The notes under the pieces: generated by a model | Told to the model about the DNA's origin: nothing | Seen by the model: the letters and a program-made list of their open reading frames with translations, nothing else | Database searches by the model: none | Program-made: the position numbers and the translations under genes | Shown here: positions 48,009 to 61,216 of the stretch, in pieces | Position numbering within the stretch: the first letter of the stretch is position 1 | Layout: every line of letters begins with the position of its first letter | Origin: Kaistia granuli DSM 23481 | GTDB lineage: Bacteria > Pseudomonadota > Alphaproteobacteria > Rhizobiales > Kaistiaceae | Direction of reading: 5' to 3' | DNA length: 64,000 nt | Assembly (NCBI RefSeq): GCF_000380505.1 | Contig: NZ_AQYH01000002.1 | Coordinates: 1 to 64,000, forward strand

Positions 48009-48308
48009 CTCATAACCCCCTCGAAGACCGGATCACGCGACGAGGCGCGATCTCGAAAACTCACATGGGGGAGGATTTCAACCGGAACCCTTTAACATGG
48101 GATTAACTACAACTCTTAACCACGATCTTTCGTCCGTAACGGAAGGTTAAGCATAATCCGGTGTGGCGAAGTTGCATCGCCCCCGCGGCGACGCAGCCAT
48201 TCCGCCGCGACCTGCGTCGCGCCAGGAGCGGCGCGGCGAGCGGCAGCCAAGGCTGGATTGACGATCGAAACATCAGCCGGCGGCTTGGCGCCGACGGCGG
48301 CGGCCGCC
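48009..48308. promoter_or_regulatory. Promoter region of the Omp25-like gene and glmM 3' flank
   Basis: 300 bp with no gene. The part at 48085-48160 is AT-rich with several TTAA words, including the CtrA box listed separately. I see no terminator for glmM. Confidence 0.5.
48092..48106. promoter_or_regulatory. Perfect CtrA box TTAA-N7-TTAA
   Basis: TTAACATGGGATTAA upstream of the minus-strand Omp25-like gene. It is the only perfect 15-bp CtrA consensus I found in the 64 kb. Brucella CtrA is known to control omp25, which fits. Confidence 0.7.
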
Positions 48309-49652
<1,344 letters not shown>

Positions 49653-49950
49653 GCGTGAATCCGTCCCCGTCGATAGGCGCGCAGTCATAAACCAGCATTG
49701 CGGCGAAAGAATTCAAAAATCGTGAGCGTCTGTTACACGCCCACCGGCGAAGCGGGAAACACCGGACAGCCACAACCGGAGACGCCCGCGATTATTTGAC
49801 CATAAGGTACAGATTTGATTGAGAAATTCCGGTTTCCGGGCTTTCGGCGGCATTCGGGTGTCGAATGTTTCACGCCGTTACGGAACGTGCTTTCCCTGAC
49901 GGGAAGCGAGCTGGCATGGAGGCCTCCCTTCCCCCGAACCGGAGCAGGAC

Positions 49951-50511
49951 ATGAAGGCCCTCATCGTCGTCGACATGCTGAACGACTTCTATACCGGCGT
50001 ACTCCAGAACGAGACGCACGCCTCGAGGATCGTGCCGGCGATCCAGACGCTGATCGAACACGCCCGGAGCCATCCCGACTGGCTGGTGGTCTATTCCAAC
50101 GACGCCCACCGCGCCGACGATGCCGAGATCGCCATCTGGGGGCCGCATGCGATGGCGGGCACGCGTGGCGCCGACGTGATCGACGCACTGGCGCCAATCG
50201 GCGCGCCACGCGAGATCGTCTCGCCCAAGCGCTTCTACAGCGCCTTCGACGAGACCGACCTCGACGCGGCCTTCCAGCAATACGGGGTCACCGACGTCGT
50301 CGTCGTCGGCCAGCACACCCATTGCTGCGTCCGCCACACTAGCTACAGCGCCTTCGTGCGCGGCTACGGCATCGAGATCCCGGCCGACGGCGTCTGCGTG
50401 TTCGACGGCGTCGACAACCAGGCCGCCATCGAGTACCTGCGCACCATCTATGGCGCGGTGATCACCGACAGCGCCTCGATCATCGCCGCCGACACCCGCA
50501 AGGCCGCCTGA
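49951..50511 (+). CDS. Isochorismatase-like cysteine hydrolase
   Basis: 186 aa. The triad of the family is visible: D8 in LIVVDMLNDFY, K93 in SPKRFYSAF and the nucleophile Cys in VVGQHTHCCVRHTSYSAF. Such enzymes include nicotinamidases, N-carbamoylsarcosine amidases and isochorismatases; the presence of a His just before the Cys pair recalls nicotinamidase-like members, but substrate is open. GGAGCAGGAC precedes the ATG. It interrupts the usual ftsH-glmM order on the opposite strand. Confidence 0.85.
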   Translation: MKALIVVDMLNDFYTGVLQNETHASRIVPAIQTLIEHARSHPDWLVVYSNDAHRADDAEIAIWGPHAMAGTRGADVIDALAPIGAPREIVSPKRFYSAFDETDLDAAFQQYGVTDVVVVGQHTHCCVRHTSYSAFVRGYGIEIPADGVCVFDGVDNQAAIEYLRTIYGAVITDSASIIAADTRKAA

Positions 50512-50527
50512 CCGGCAAGCGCGCATG

Positions 50528-50561
50528 AAAAAGGCGGGACCGCGAGGTCCCGCCTTTTTTG
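50528..50561. terminator. Bidirectional terminator between hydrolase gene and ftsH
   Basis: AAAAAGGCGGGACC-GCGA-GGTCCCGCCTTTTTT, an almost perfect hairpin with A- and T-runs, between convergent stops. Confidence 0.93.
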
Positions 50562-50580
50562 TTTCAAGCCAGCGCGCCGG

Positions 50581-52503
<1,923 letters not shown>

Positions 52504-52629
52504 CAGAATCCCTTCAAGGGCAGGATGCGGCCGGGTGCCGCTCATTTGAAGCTAAGATAGGTGGCCAGACCGCTTAAGCCAATATGAGCATTGCCAATGA
52601 AAGCGCGGAAAATGCGGCAATGGTTTAGA

Positions 52630-53955
52630 TCAGGCGCCCGGATCGTCGTGGCGGAGGGGATCCCGCATCCGCGCCGCAACCAGGGATGAGGCTGAAAAGC
52701 CGATCCCGAGCGCAGGATCGGCCGCGATTCCAAGGCCCGGACAAGCGAGCATCGCCGCGCCGCGCCGGAGCGCCGGCAATGCCTCGATCGCCCGCGGCAG
52801 GCCCTGCGGTACACAGACGGCAAATTGTCGCCGTCCCGCCTCGCCGAGCGCCGCGATGGTAAACGCCCCGGCTTCGCGGGCGGAAAGGTGGACCCGGAAA
52901 CGGCCGTCCCAGATGCCGTCGAACCCATCCTCGACGACGAACGCCGGCAGTCCGTCGCGACCGGGCTCGCGCTGGAAGCGGAATTCGCCCTTCCGGAGGT
53001 CGATGATTGTTCCGGCCAGAGTACGGGCGGCGAAGCCTTCGTCGGCACGCATGGCGGCTTCCAGCGCCTCCAGGCTCTCGAGCCGAGGCACATAGGCGCC
53101 ACCGCCGACGGCGCGCAGAATGCGGGCGAGCGCCCGCAGGCGGATTTCGTCCGGCTCGTTCGCCCAGAGGTCGGCCCGCAACCGAACCGCGCCCGTCGCG
53201 TCGGCGACGGCTGCTTCGTCGAACAGCCGGCCGACATAATGATCGAGTGCTGTGGCGGCGCGGGACAGGCGGCGCGCGGTCGCCGCCAGCGTCGCAGCGT
53301 CGAGCCCTTCCCCGGCGAGCATGGGCATCAGCTGGCGCATGCGGACGCGGTCGAAGCTGCGATCGCTGTTGTGCGGATCGGCCGCCGGCGTGATCCCGGC
53401 GGCCCGCACGACTTCGACGAGGACCGCGTGCGGAATGTCGAGCAGGGGCCGGACCAGATGGACACCTCCGCGATCGACATCCACCGCCATGGCGGCAAGT
53501 CCATAGACGCCGGAGCCGCGCGCCAGACGCATCAGGAAGGTCTCGGCCTGGTCGTCGCGATGATGCGCCGTGACAAGGTGTGTCGCCCCGGCGGCGCGGG
53601 CCGCATCGATCAGAAGCCGATACCGCGCGGCGCGGGCGGCGGCCTCGACGCCGGCGGCTGGAGCCGGGCCGGCCCAGGAAAGGCCTTGAAACGGCAGCTG
53701 GTAGCGGGCCGCGACCCGGCCGACCAGGCGCGCCTCCTCCGCCGATTCGGGCCGGAGGCCGTGATCGACCGTCAGGACGAGAAGAGCGGGCCCGTTATCA
53801 CGGGCCGAGCGCCAGCGTTGCGCGAGGATCAGGAGAGCGAGGGAATCGGCGCCACCGGAGACGGCGAGCGCCAGGCGCTCCGCCTTGGCGAACGGCGCGA
53901 AGATCGCTTCGAGCGTCGCGTCCGCAATTCGTCCGGGGTCTTCAGCAGCTGGCAC
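52630..53955 (-). CDS. tilS: tRNA(Ile)-lysidine synthetase
   Basis: 441 aa. The PP-loop LALAVSGGADSLALLIL is at residues 28-44, followed by TVDHGLRPES, THLVTAHHRDDQAETFLMRLARGSG and the C-terminal TilS domain. It converts C34 of the CAT-anticodon tRNA-Ile2 to lysidine and is essential. The gene starts with GTG at 53955, 14 bp inside the end of cpoB, so the two are translationally coupled. Confidence 0.94.
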   Translation of the reverse strand: MPAAEDPGRIADATLEAIFAPFAKAERLALAVSGGADSLALLILAQRWRSARDNGPALLVLTVDHGLRPESAEEARLVGRVAARYQLPFQGLSWAGPAPAAGVEAAARAARYRLLIDAARAAGATHLVTAHHRDDQAETFLMRLARGSGVYGLAAMAVDVDRGGVHLVRPLLDIPHAVLVEVVRAAGITPAADPHNSDRSFDRVRMRQLMPMLAGEGLDAATLAATARRLSRAATALDHYVGRLFDEAAVADATGAVRLRADLWANEPDEIRLRALARILRAVGGGAYVPRLESLEALEAAMRADEGFAARTLAGTIIDLRKGEFRFQREPGRDGLPAFVVEDGFDGIWDGRFRVHLSAREAGAFTIAALGEAGRRQFAVCVPQGLPRAIEALPALRRGAAMLACPGLGIAADPALGIGFSASSLVAARMRDPLRHDDPGA

Positions 53956-54934
53956 TGGCCTGTTCTTGCTTCACTCGCTGCAGCAGCGCATTCGAGCTCT
54001 TCGGGTATTGCTTCAGCACTTCGGCATAGGTGGCGCAAGCCGCCTCGCGCTGGTTGAGGCCGGCGAGCGACATGCCGAGCTTCAGCAGCATGTCGGCGGC
54101 CTTGCCGCTCTTCGGATACTGCTTGTAGCCGGACAGGAACGCATCGGCCGAGCCGCGGAAATCCTGGCGTGCATAGAGGCTCTCGCCAACCCAGTACTGG
54201 GCATCGGCGGCGAGCGGATCCTTCGGATGCGCCTGCAGGAACTGGCGGAACGCCGCCTCGGCGACGTCGTAGTCGCCCTTCATCACCAGGGCATAGGCCG
54301 CCTCGTAGTCGGCGCGCGCGCTGGCGGTCGCCTGCGGCGCGGAACCCGCCCCGCCCCCTTGCGACAGATCCATCGGCTGGCCGCCGACGGGGGCGTTGGG
54401 ATCGAGCGTCAACTGGCCGAGCGCGCGCGGCGGCGCGCCCTGCCCGGCGCCCGGACCCTCCATCTCTCCATCGGTCGAACCGATGGCATCACCAATGGCG
54501 TCGCCCGGAACCGGTTGCGGCGCCGGGTCGGCCGCGGCGGCGCGATTGTTGGCGCGCGGCTTCGCCGCCGGCGCCTCGGAACGCTTGCCGCCACCCTCGA
54601 CGCCCTTCAGGCGGAAATCGGTATCCTGCTGCGCGCGCTGCAACTGTTCCTGGAGCTGGCGCACCTGGAAGGTCAACTGCTCGATCTGGCCCGTCATGTC
54701 GCGCATCTGCTGCTCGATCCGGTCCATGCGCAGGGCGGACTGGCCCTCGCTCTGCGGCGACTGCACGTTGACGACACCGTCGCCGACGCTGCCAGGCGGG
54801 TGCAAACCCTGCTCGGCATTGTCGGGATTGCGCTTCAGGCGATCGAACAGCCCGGCATCTGCCGGCCCCGTCGTCGCGAAAGTCAGACCTGCCGCGAACA
54901 ACACCGCGGTCAGGATCGGAATTCTCTGTCTCAT
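53942..54934 (-). CDS. cpoB: Cell division coordinator CpoB (YbgF)
   Basis: 330 aa periplasmic protein. Signal peptide (ILTAVLFAAGLTFATTGPADA), trimerising coiled coil around residues 70-105 (MRDMTGQIEQLTFQVRQLQEQLQRAQ), an Ala/Pro/Gly-rich linker, and three C-terminal TPR repeats starting AYALVMKGDYDVAEAAFRQFL. CpoB links Tol-Pal constriction to peptidoglycan synthesis. It follows pal and precedes tilS. Confidence 0.93.
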   Translation of the reverse strand: MRQRIPILTAVLFAAGLTFATTGPADAGLFDRLKRNPDNAEQGLHPPGSVGDGVVNVQSPQSEGQSALRMDRIEQQMRDMTGQIEQLTFQVRQLQEQLQRAQQDTDFRLKGVEGGGKRSEAPAAKPRANNRAAAADPAPQPVPGDAIGDAIGSTDGEMEGPGAGQGAPPRALGQLTLDPNAPVGGQPMDLSQGGGAGSAPQATASARADYEAAYALVMKGDYDVAEAAFRQFLQAHPKDPLAADAQYWVGESLYARQDFRGSADAFLSGYKQYPKSGKAADMLLKLGMSLAGLNQREAACATYAEVLKQYPKSSNALLQRVKQEQASASC

Positions 54935-55038
54935 CAGCCCATCCGTTGAACGATCGTCGCGGCGCGGCCCTGCCGCATCGCACCCAAGCGTCTATCTGGG
55001 CGGGTCGAGTTCGGCCAAATTGGGGCGCGGGCATACAG

Positions 55039-55063
55039 AAACGGCGGCCAGAGGCCGCCGTTT
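55039..55063 (-). terminator. Hairpin after pal
   Basis: AAACGGCGGCC-TCT-GGCCGCCGTTT on the minus strand, 27 bp after the pal stop. No long T-run; readthrough to cpoB is likely at least in part. Confidence 0.6.
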
Positions 55064-55089
55064 CCGTCAAACCGTATGGTGGACTGCGA

Positions 55090-55605
55090 TCACGAGCCGG
55101 CGTTGTTCAACACGGTGACAGCGCGGCGGTTCTGCGACCAGCACGAGATGTCGTTGCAGACGGCGACCGGGCGCTCCTTGCCATAGGAGATGGTGCGGAT
55201 GCGGTTCGGCGCGATGCCGCGCGAAACCAGGTAGTTCTTGGTGTTGGTGGCGCGACGAGCGCCGAGCGCGATGTTGTATTCACGCGTGCCGCGCTCGTCG
55301 GCATGGCCTTCGATCGTGACCTGGTAGCGCGGATACTGCTGCAGCCACTGGGCCTGCTTGTCGAGCGTCGAGCGATTGGCCGACGAAACGTCGGTCTGGT
55401 CGGTCTCGAAGAAGATGCGGTCGCCGACATTGACCACGAAATCCTGGGCGCTGCCCGGGCTCGCGGAACCGATGCCGCCGCCCATACCGCCGGCGCCACC
55501 CGCGCCGCCGGCACCCGGCTTGTTGGCGCAGGCTGCCAGCGCGAGCGCCGCACCGAGGAACACGACGAACTTGGCGCCGCGCAGAATGGGGTGAGTATTC
55601 GTCAT
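55090..55605 (-). CDS. pal: Peptidoglycan-associated lipoprotein Pal
   Basis: 171 aa. Lipoprotein signal with lipobox LAAC around residue 25, a Gly-rich linker (GGAGGAGGMGGGIG), then the OmpA-like domain with ANRSTLDKQAQWLQQYP, IEGHADERGTREYNIALGARRA and YGKERPV. Pal tethers the outer membrane to peptidoglycan and works with TolB. ATG at 55605. Confidence 0.97.
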   Translation of the reverse strand: MTNTHPILRGAKFVVFLGAALALAACANKPGAGGAGGAGGMGGGIGSASPGSAQDFVVNVGDRIFFETDQTDVSSANRSTLDKQAQWLQQYPRYQVTIEGHADERGTREYNIALGARRATNTKNYLVSRGIAPNRIRTISYGKERPVAVCNDISCWSQNRRAVTVLNNAGS

Positions 55606-55810
55606 GAAGATAACTCCTTGTCCACCATACTCGGACATGACGCGGTCATAACAGCCCGTTGGTTAAACGCGGGTTCAAAAACGTGGTTGAGAGGAGGTTA
55701 ACGCCATCGCCGCGAAGGCGGGTCAATCTCGGAAAACGCTAGGCCCCGTCTGGGTTCCAACATGCCTAACGAGGCGCGGGAACATCGTTACCGAATTACG
55801 CACGGCGTCA

Positions 55811-55844
55811 AAAAAATGCCGCCGGCGCGAAGCACCGGCGGCAT
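55811..55844 (-). terminator. Terminator of tolB
   Basis: On the minus strand ATGCCGCCGG-loop-CCGGCGGCAT followed by a T-run, 20 bp after the tolB stop. pal therefore probably has its own promoter in 55606-55810. Confidence 0.9.
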
Positions 55845-55863
55845 GGAAACTAGCGAGTTGGGC

Positions 55864-57243
55864 CTAGTTGATCAAGGGTGACCAGGCCGGATCGGATCCG
55901 AATGCCGGGGTCGGCACCTTGAACTCGTTATAGCCCGTCAGATCGATCGACCAGAGCTGCGGACCGCCATTCGCGCCTGGCGTGTCGCGGAAGAACATCA
56001 GCACGCGGCCGTTCGGCGACCAGGTCGGGCCTTCATTGTGGAAGCCCTCGGTCAGGATGCGCTCGCCCGAGCCGTCCGGCTTCATCACGCCGATGGCGAA
56101 TCCGCCGGGCGCCTGGCGGGTGAAGGCGATCAGGTCGCCGCGCGGCGACCAGACCGGCGTCGAGTACGAGCCCTTGCCGAACGAGATGCGCTGCGGGTTG
56201 GAGCCGTCGGCGCCCATCACGTAGATCTGCTGGCTGCCGCCGCGATCCGAGGTGAAGACGATGCGCGAGCCGTCCGGCGAGAAGGAAGGGCTGGTGTCGA
56301 TCGAGGCCGAATTGGTCAGCCGCGTCGTCCGGCGCGAGCGCAGGTCCATGGCGTAGATGTTGGCGTTGCCCTGGTCCTCGAAGCTCATGACGATGCGCTG
56401 ACCGTCGGGCGAGAAGCGCGGCGCGAAGGTCATGCCGGGGAAATTGCCGACCAGTTCGCGCTGGCCCGTCTCGATGTTGAGCAGATAGACCCGCGGCTGG
56501 TCGGCGCCGTAGGACATGTAGACGACTTCCTGGGCCGCGGGGCTGAAGCGCGGCGTCAGCACGAGGTCGTTGCCGCGCGTCAGGTAGCGCGAATTGGCGC
56601 CGTCCTGGTCCATGATGGCGAGACGCTTGACGCGCTTGTCCTTCGGACCGCTCTCGTCGACATAGACGACGCGGCTGTCGAAATAGCCCTGCTCGCCGGT
56701 CAGACGCTCATAGATCGCGTCGGCGATGATATGGGCGACGCGGCGCCAGTTTTCCGGCGTCGTGTAGAATTGCTGGCCGGCCATCTGCTGGCCCGCATAG
56801 ATGTCCCAGAGGCGGAACTCGGCGCGGAGCCGGCCGTCCGACTGGCGGGTGACGCCGCCGGTGACGAGCGCCTGCGCGTTGATCACCGTCCAGCTCTGGA
56901 AGTTCGGCGTCTGGTTCGGGTTCGAGATCTTCTCGATGAACGAGGCCTGATCGAGCGGCAGGAACAGGCCCGAACGCTTGAGATCGGCCGCGATGACGCC
57001 GGAAACGTCGGCGGCGAGCTGCGCATCGGCCGGCGTGCCGCCGATGAAGGTCGGGATCGCGATCGGCAGCGGCTGGACGTTGCCCTGCGTAACATCGAGC
57101 TCGATCAGCGCTTCGGCGCGCTGAGTGAACGGAACGGTCGCCATCACGAAAGCAGCGGCGAAGAGCATGGCCGCTCCGAGGCTCATTCGTGTCAAGCGGC
57201 GCGAACCGGCCGCGGCGCCTTTGTCGGGGGCGTGAACCGTCAT
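55864..57243 (-). CDS. tolB: Tol-Pal system beta-propeller protein TolB
   Basis: 459 aa periplasmic. Signal segment ([20 protein letters not shown] ending QRAEA), TolB N domain ([32 protein letters not shown]), then propeller WD-like blades with repeated SPDG ([29 protein letters not shown]). The N terminus before the signal is longer than usual; an internal ATG (MSLGAAM) is possible. 79 bp after tolA. Confidence 0.97.
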   Translation of the reverse strand: MTVHAPDKGAAAGSRRLTRMSLGAAMLFAAAFVMATVPFTQRAEALIELDVTQGNVQPLPIAIPTFIGGTPADAQLAADVSGVIAADLKRSGLFLPLDQASFIEKISNPNQTPNFQSWTVINAQALVTGGVTRQSDGRLRAEFRLWDIYAGQQMAGQQFYTTPENWRRVAHIIADAIYERLTGEQGYFDSRVVYVDESGPKDKRVKRLAIMDQDGANSRYLTRGNDLVLTPRFSPAAQEVVYMSYGADQPRVYLLNIETGQRELVGNFPGMTFAPRFSPDGQRIVMSFEDQGNANIYAMDLRSRRTTRLTNSASIDTSPSFSPDGSRIVFTSDRGGSQQIYVMGADGSNPQRISFGKGSYSTPVWSPRGDLIAFTRQAPGGFAIGVMKPDGSGERILTEGFHNEGPTWSPNGRVLMFFRDTPGANGGPQLWSIDLTGYNEFKVPTPAFGSDPAWSPLIN

Positions 57244-57322
57244 GGTGCTGATCCTGTAATCCAAATCTTCTGTGCTGGTTCGGTTGTGGCCGAAGATAAC
57301 GGCAGAGCAGTGACGATAACGA

Positions 57323-58312
57323 TCATCCTTGCGGCGAGAAGCGCATCTGGATCTCGCTCCAGAGATCGTACTTCTCGACGGGAAGCTGGTAGGGACCGCA
57401 CTGCATGACGGCACGAACCGCGCTTTCCGCTGCGACGGTCCCATACTGGCTGGCCGGATATTGCTGGATCGACGGCACGCCGCTGACGCTGCCGTCCTGG
57501 TTCAGCTTGAAGCGGATCGTCACCGTGACCTCGCTCGGATCGGTCCAGCCGACCGGGATGTTCCAGCAGCGCTGAACCTGGGAGCGCAACGCGTCGATCT
57601 CGCTCTGCGTCATCGTCGCACTCGGATTGCGCGCCTCTTCCGCACCGAAGGATTCCGGTTCCTGGCTGGCCGTCTCGCCGCCGGTCGGCTTCGAGCGATC
57701 GAGCAGGGCGGCGATCCGGTCGGCGTCGAATTCGGACGACGTCGTGCTCTGGGTCGGCTGCTGGGTCGTCTTTTCCGTCGGCTTCTTCGGCGCCTCGGCG
57801 GTCTGCACCGGCTTCGGCGGCGTCGGCTTCACGCGCGGCTTGGGCGCGGGCTGCGGCGGGGTGGCCTCGGCCTGCTTCGGCTCGGGAGCGGGTTCGGGCG
57901 TCGGCTCCGGCGGGGCCGGCTCAGGCTTGGCGGCCTCCGGCGGCGCCGGCGCGGGCGGAGCGGGCTCCGGCGGCGCGGGCGTCGGCTCCGGCGGCTTCGG
58001 CGCAGGCGGGGTCGGCTCGGACTTGGGCGGCGGGGGTGGCGGCGGCGGGGTTGCCGGCGGGGTCGGCTTCGGCGGCGTTGGCGCCGGCTTCGGCGCTTCC
58101 TTCTCCGACGGCTTGTTCGGCGACGGCTTGTTCTTGACCTCGGCGGTCTTCTTGCCCTTCTGCAGGCTCGTCAGTTCGGAAATCGGCACGAGGTCGACCG
58201 GCATCGACTCGACCTGGGTCACATCGAACGGTTTGGTGTCAGGCAGCCCGAAGAGACCCCAGGCCAGAAGCGAGAGGTGGGCAGCGGCAGAGAAGGCGAG
58301 CCCGGCGCGCAT
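57323..58312 (-). CDS. tolA: TolA energy-transducing protein
   Basis: 329 aa. One N-terminal membrane helix, a Pro/Lys/Glu-rich linker at residues 60-200 (long runs of PEPTPAPP type) in place of the Ala-rich helix of E. coli, and a C-terminal TolA domain with [15 protein letters not shown] and [15 protein letters not shown]. TolA couples TolQR proton flow to TolB-Pal. Starts 3 bp after tolR. Confidence 0.93.
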   Translation of the reverse strand: MRAGLAFSAAAHLSLLAWGLFGLPDTKPFDVTQVESMPVDLVPISELTSLQKGKKTAEVKNKPSPNKPSEKEAPKPAPTPPKPTPPATPPPPPPPPKSEPTPPAPKPPEPTPAPPEPAPPAPAPPEAAKPEPAPPEPTPEPAPEPKQAEATPPQPAPKPRVKPTPPKPVQTAEAPKKPTEKTTQQPTQSTTSSEFDADRIAALLDRSKPTGGETASQEPESFGAEEARNPSATMTQSEIDALRSQVQRCWNIPVGWTDPSEVTVTIRFKLNQDGSVSGVPSIQQYPASQYGTVAAESAVRAVMQCGPYQLPVEKYDLWSEIQMRFSPQG

Positions 58313-58315
58313 CGA

Positions 58316-58771
58316 TCAGCCGTCCGTCGCCTCGGTGACGAGCCCGATATTGCGATAGCCGGCGCTGGAGATGGCGCCCATGACCCGCATGATCGCGCCG
58401 TAATTGCTGGTCTTGTCGCCGCGCACGAAGATGCGCTCCTCATAGCCGGCGGCGGCGATCGCCTTCAGCTTGGGAACGATCTCGTCGAGCGGGATCTCGG
58501 TCTCCTGCAGGAAGATCTTGCCTTCCGCATTGATGCTGACGGAGATCGGGTCCTTGTCGGCGGTCAGCGCCTTGGCCTGGCTCTGCGGCAGGTCGAGCGG
58601 CACGCCGGCGGTCAGAAGCGGCGCCGAGACCATGAAGATGATCAGCAGCACCAGGATGACGTCGACGAACGGCGTGACGTTGATTTCGCTCATGACACTG
58701 GTCGAGCGGCGACGCCTGCGTCCCCCGCGTCCGCCGCCCCCTGACCGTCCACCGCCGACCGACATGCCCAT
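58316..58771 (-). CDS. tolR: TolR proton-channel subunit
   Basis: 151 aa ExbD/TolR family. A Gly/Arg-rich cytoplasmic tail (residues 5-23) precedes SEINVTPFVDVILVLLIIFMV with the proton-pathway Asp, then a periplasmic domain with VPLDLPQSQAKAL. Starts 2 bp after tolQ. Confidence 0.96.
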   Translation of the reverse strand: MGMSVGGGRSGGGGRGGRRRRRSTSVMSEINVTPFVDVILVLLIIFMVSAPLLTAGVPLDLPQSQAKALTADKDPISVSINAEGKIFLQETEIPLDEIVPKLKAIAAAGYEERIFVRGDKTSNYGAIMRVMGAISSAGYRNIGLVTEATDG

Positions 58772-58773
58772 GA

Positions 58774-59484
58774 TCAGGCCCTCTCGTCGATCTGACGCGA
58801 CAGGATGGCGGAGAACTCATCGGCGAAGCCTTCGAGGCGCGACGAGATCTGGCCGGCCGAGCTTGCGAGCTTGTTGTAGGCGATAACGGCGGGAATGGCG
58901 GCCAGAAGGCCGAGCGCCGTTGCCATCAGGGCCTCGGCGATGCCGGGCGCCACGACGGCGAGCGACGTGTTCTTGGAAGCGGCGATCGCCTGGAACGACG
59001 ACATGATGCCCCAGACGGTGCCAAACAGGCCGATGAACGGGCCGGCCGAACCGACGGTGGCCAGGAACAGCAGCCGGCTTTCCATCCGCTCGGATTCGCG
59101 GGCGAGCGTCACGTCGAGCACGCGGTCGATGCGCATCTGCAGGCCGATTGGCGACTTCGCGCCGGCCTCGAAGGAGCGCTTCCATTCCCGCATCGCCGCG
59201 ACGAACAGCGCCGCCATGCTGGATGCCGGACGGTTCGAGAGCGAGCGATAGAGCTCCTCGAGCGACTGACCGGACCAGAATACCTTCTCGAAACGATCCA
59301 TCTGGCGACGGATGCGGCCGAACAGCAGCACCTTGTCGATGATGATCGCCCAGCTCCAGATCGAGGAGACGATCAGTCCGAGCATAACCAGCTTGACGAC
59401 GATATGCGCCTGCCAGAACAGGGAGATGAGCGACAGGCTTGCCGGCGCGTCGAGCGCTGCCTGGCCCACGTCGACCGGATTCAT
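58774..59484 (-). CDS. tolQ: TolQ proton-channel subunit
   Basis: 236 aa ExbB/TolQ family with three membrane helices; conserved LFLATVGSAGPFIGLFGTVWGIM and APGIAEALMATALGLLAAIPAVIAYN. Heads the tolQRAB run; 223 bp upstream separate it from ybgC, so a promoter may lie there (a near-match CtrA box TTAA-N7-TTAT is at 59697-59711). Confidence 0.96.
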   Translation of the reverse strand: MNPVDVGQAALDAPASLSLISLFWQAHIVVKLVMLGLIVSSIWSWAIIIDKVLLFGRIRRQMDRFEKVFWSGQSLEELYRSLSNRPASSMAALFVAAMREWKRSFEAGAKSPIGLQMRIDRVLDVTLARESERMESRLLFLATVGSAGPFIGLFGTVWGIMSSFQAIAASKNTSLAVVAPGIAEALMATALGLLAAIPAVIAYNKLASSAGQISSRLEGFADEFSAILSRQIDERA

Positions 59485-59707
59485 TCGCTTACTTCCTCTC
59501 GGAGTTGATCACTCGCGACAACCGGCGCGAGGATGGACTCGCATCCACCGCCGATCCCCGCCACGGACATGTCCTGCAAGCATCGGGCCGGACATCACAA
59601 TCCGGCTGGGTGTCTCGCCTTCAAATTTGTTCATTTGAGGGCGTTTCAGCCAGTCTGGCCATGCTGCCGCGACGCTTCTCTATAGTGTCGGCATGGTTAA
59701 GCAATGG

Positions 59708-60160
59708 TTATTTCGACGCTGTGGCAAACCTCGCCGCCAGGCTCTCGGGAATGCGCTGGGCCCGGCCGGCCCGGTTGACCAGGACGACCGTCACGACCGC
59801 CTCGATCAGCACCTCGGTGCCCCTGCGGATCGTCTGCGCGAGCAGGATCCGGGCACCGCGGATCTCCTTCGGGCGGGTCAGGACCTCGACGACGTCGTCG
59901 ATCCGCGCCGGCCGCTTGAAGTCGATCTCCATGCGATGGACGGCGAAGGCGATCGGCTCGCCCGTCTCGCCGGCGTCGAGCGCGCTGTGGTGGACGCCGA
60001 GCAGGCGGACATAGTCGCTCCGCCCGCGCTCGAGGAACCGGACATAGGAGCCGTGATAGACGACGCCGGAGAAATCCGTGTCCTCGAAATAGATGCGAAC
60101 CGGCAGGACATGGCCTTCCGGCGTGTGCCGTCCGGCGAGATGCGGATAGTCGTCACTCAT
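59708..60160 (-). CDS. ybgC: YbgC-type acyl-CoA thioesterase
   Basis: 150 aa hot-dog fold. The catalytic region YFEDTDFSGVVYHGSYVRFLERGRSDYVR matches the YbgC/4-hydroxybenzoyl-CoA thioesterase signature with the key Asp. YbgC is regularly encoded with tol-pal. It starts 18 bp after ruvB. Confidence 0.93.
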   Translation of the reverse strand: MSDDYPHLAGRHTPEGHVLPVRIYFEDTDFSGVVYHGSYVRFLERGRSDYVRLLGVHHSALDAGETGEPIAFAVHRMEIDFKRPARIDDVVEVLTRPKEIRGARILLAQTIRRGTEVLIEAVVTVVLVNRAGRAQRIPESLAARFATASK

Positions 60161-60178
60161 GCGATGCCTCTGGCGCGG

Positions 60179-61216
60179 CTATTTGCCGGGATCGAACAGC
60201 GGGATCTGCGCGGCGACCTCGTTGGTCGGCACGGCGAGCCCGAGATGGCGGAAGGCGTGCGGTGTCAGGAGACGCCCGCGCGGGGTGCGCTGCACGAAGC
60301 CCTGCTGGATCAGATAGGGCTCGACGATCTCCTCGATCGCGTCACGCGGCTCCGACAGGGCGGCGGCGATCGTCTCGATGCCGACCGGTCCGCCGCCAAA
60401 CGAGACGGCGATGGTCGACATGTAGCGCCGGTCGAGCGAATCGAAGCCCATGCTGTCGACCTCGAGCCGGAGCAGCGCGCTGTCGGCGACCTCGCGCGTG
60501 ATGGTGCCCGGCCCCTCGACCAGGGCAAAATCACGCACCCGCCGGAGCAGCCTGCCGGCGACGCGCGGCGTGCCGCGCGAGCGGCGGGCGATCTCGGTAG
60601 CGCCATCCGGCGTCATGCCGATGCCCATCAGCCGCGCCCCGCGCGACACGATGTGCTCAAGTTCCGGCACGGTATAGAACTGCAGGCGGACCGGAATGCC
60701 GAAACGGTCGCGCAAAGGCGTCGTCAGCAGGCCGAGACGGGTGGTCGCCGCGACCAGCGTGAACTTCGCCAGGTCGATCTTCACCGAGCGGGCCGCCGGC
60801 CCCTCGCCGATGATCAGGTCGAGCTGGAAATCCTCCATCGCCGGATAGAGGATTTCCTCGACCGCCGGGCTCAGGCGGTGGATCTCGTCGATGAAGAGGA
60901 CGTCGCGTTCCTCGAGATTGGTCAGGAGCGCCGCGAGATCGCCTGCCTTGGCGATGACGGGCCCGGAGGTGGCGCGAAAATTGACGCCGAGCTCGCGCGA
61001 GACGATCTGCGCCAGCGTCGTCTTGCCCAGGCCGGGCGGCCCGACGAACAGCACGTGGTCGAGCGCTTCCTTGCGGCCGCGCGCCGCCTCGATGAAGACG
61101 GAGAGATTGGCGCGCGCCTGCGCCTGGCCGACGAAATCGGCGAGAACCTGCGGGCGCAGCGTGCGATCGACGTCGTCTTCCTGCGGGGCCCCGTCAATCA
61201 AGCGGCTGTCGCTCAT
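60179..61216 (-). CDS. ruvB: Holliday junction branch migration ATPase RuvB
   Basis: 345 aa AAA+ motor. [19 protein letters not shown], Walker [17 protein letters not shown], Walker [11 protein letters not shown], sensor [18 protein letters not shown] and the C-terminal winged helix ([16 protein letters not shown]) are present. The ATG at 61216 overlaps the stop of the preceding membrane-protein gene (ATGA), which fixes the start. Confidence 0.98.
   Translation of the reverse strand: MSDSRLIDGAPQEDDVDRTLRPQVLADFVGQAQARANLSVFIEAARGRKEALDHVLFVGPPGLGKTTLAQIVSRELGVNFRATSGPVIAKAGDLAALLTNLEERDVLFIDEIHRLSPAVEEILYPAMEDFQLDLIIGEGPAARSVKIDLAKFTLVAATTRLGLLTTPLRDRFGIPVRLQFYTVPELEHIVSRGARLMGIGMTPDGATEIARRSRGTPRVAGRLLRRVRDFALVEGPGTITREVADSALLRLEVDSMGFDSLDRRYMSTIAVSFGGGPVGIETIAAALSEPRDAIEEIVEPYLIQQGFVQRTPRGRLLTPHAFRHLGLAVPTNEVAAQIPLFDPGK

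Noticed and set aside
57840-58080. GC-rich tandem pattern in tolA as a mobile or CRISPR-like repeat
   Set aside because: It encodes the Pro/Glu linker of TolA; unit length and sequence vary, with no spacers.
59697-59711. TTAA-N7-TTAT as a CtrA box for tolQ
   Set aside because: One mismatch, more than 200 bp from the tolQ start and partly in the ybgC coding end. Too weak to claim.
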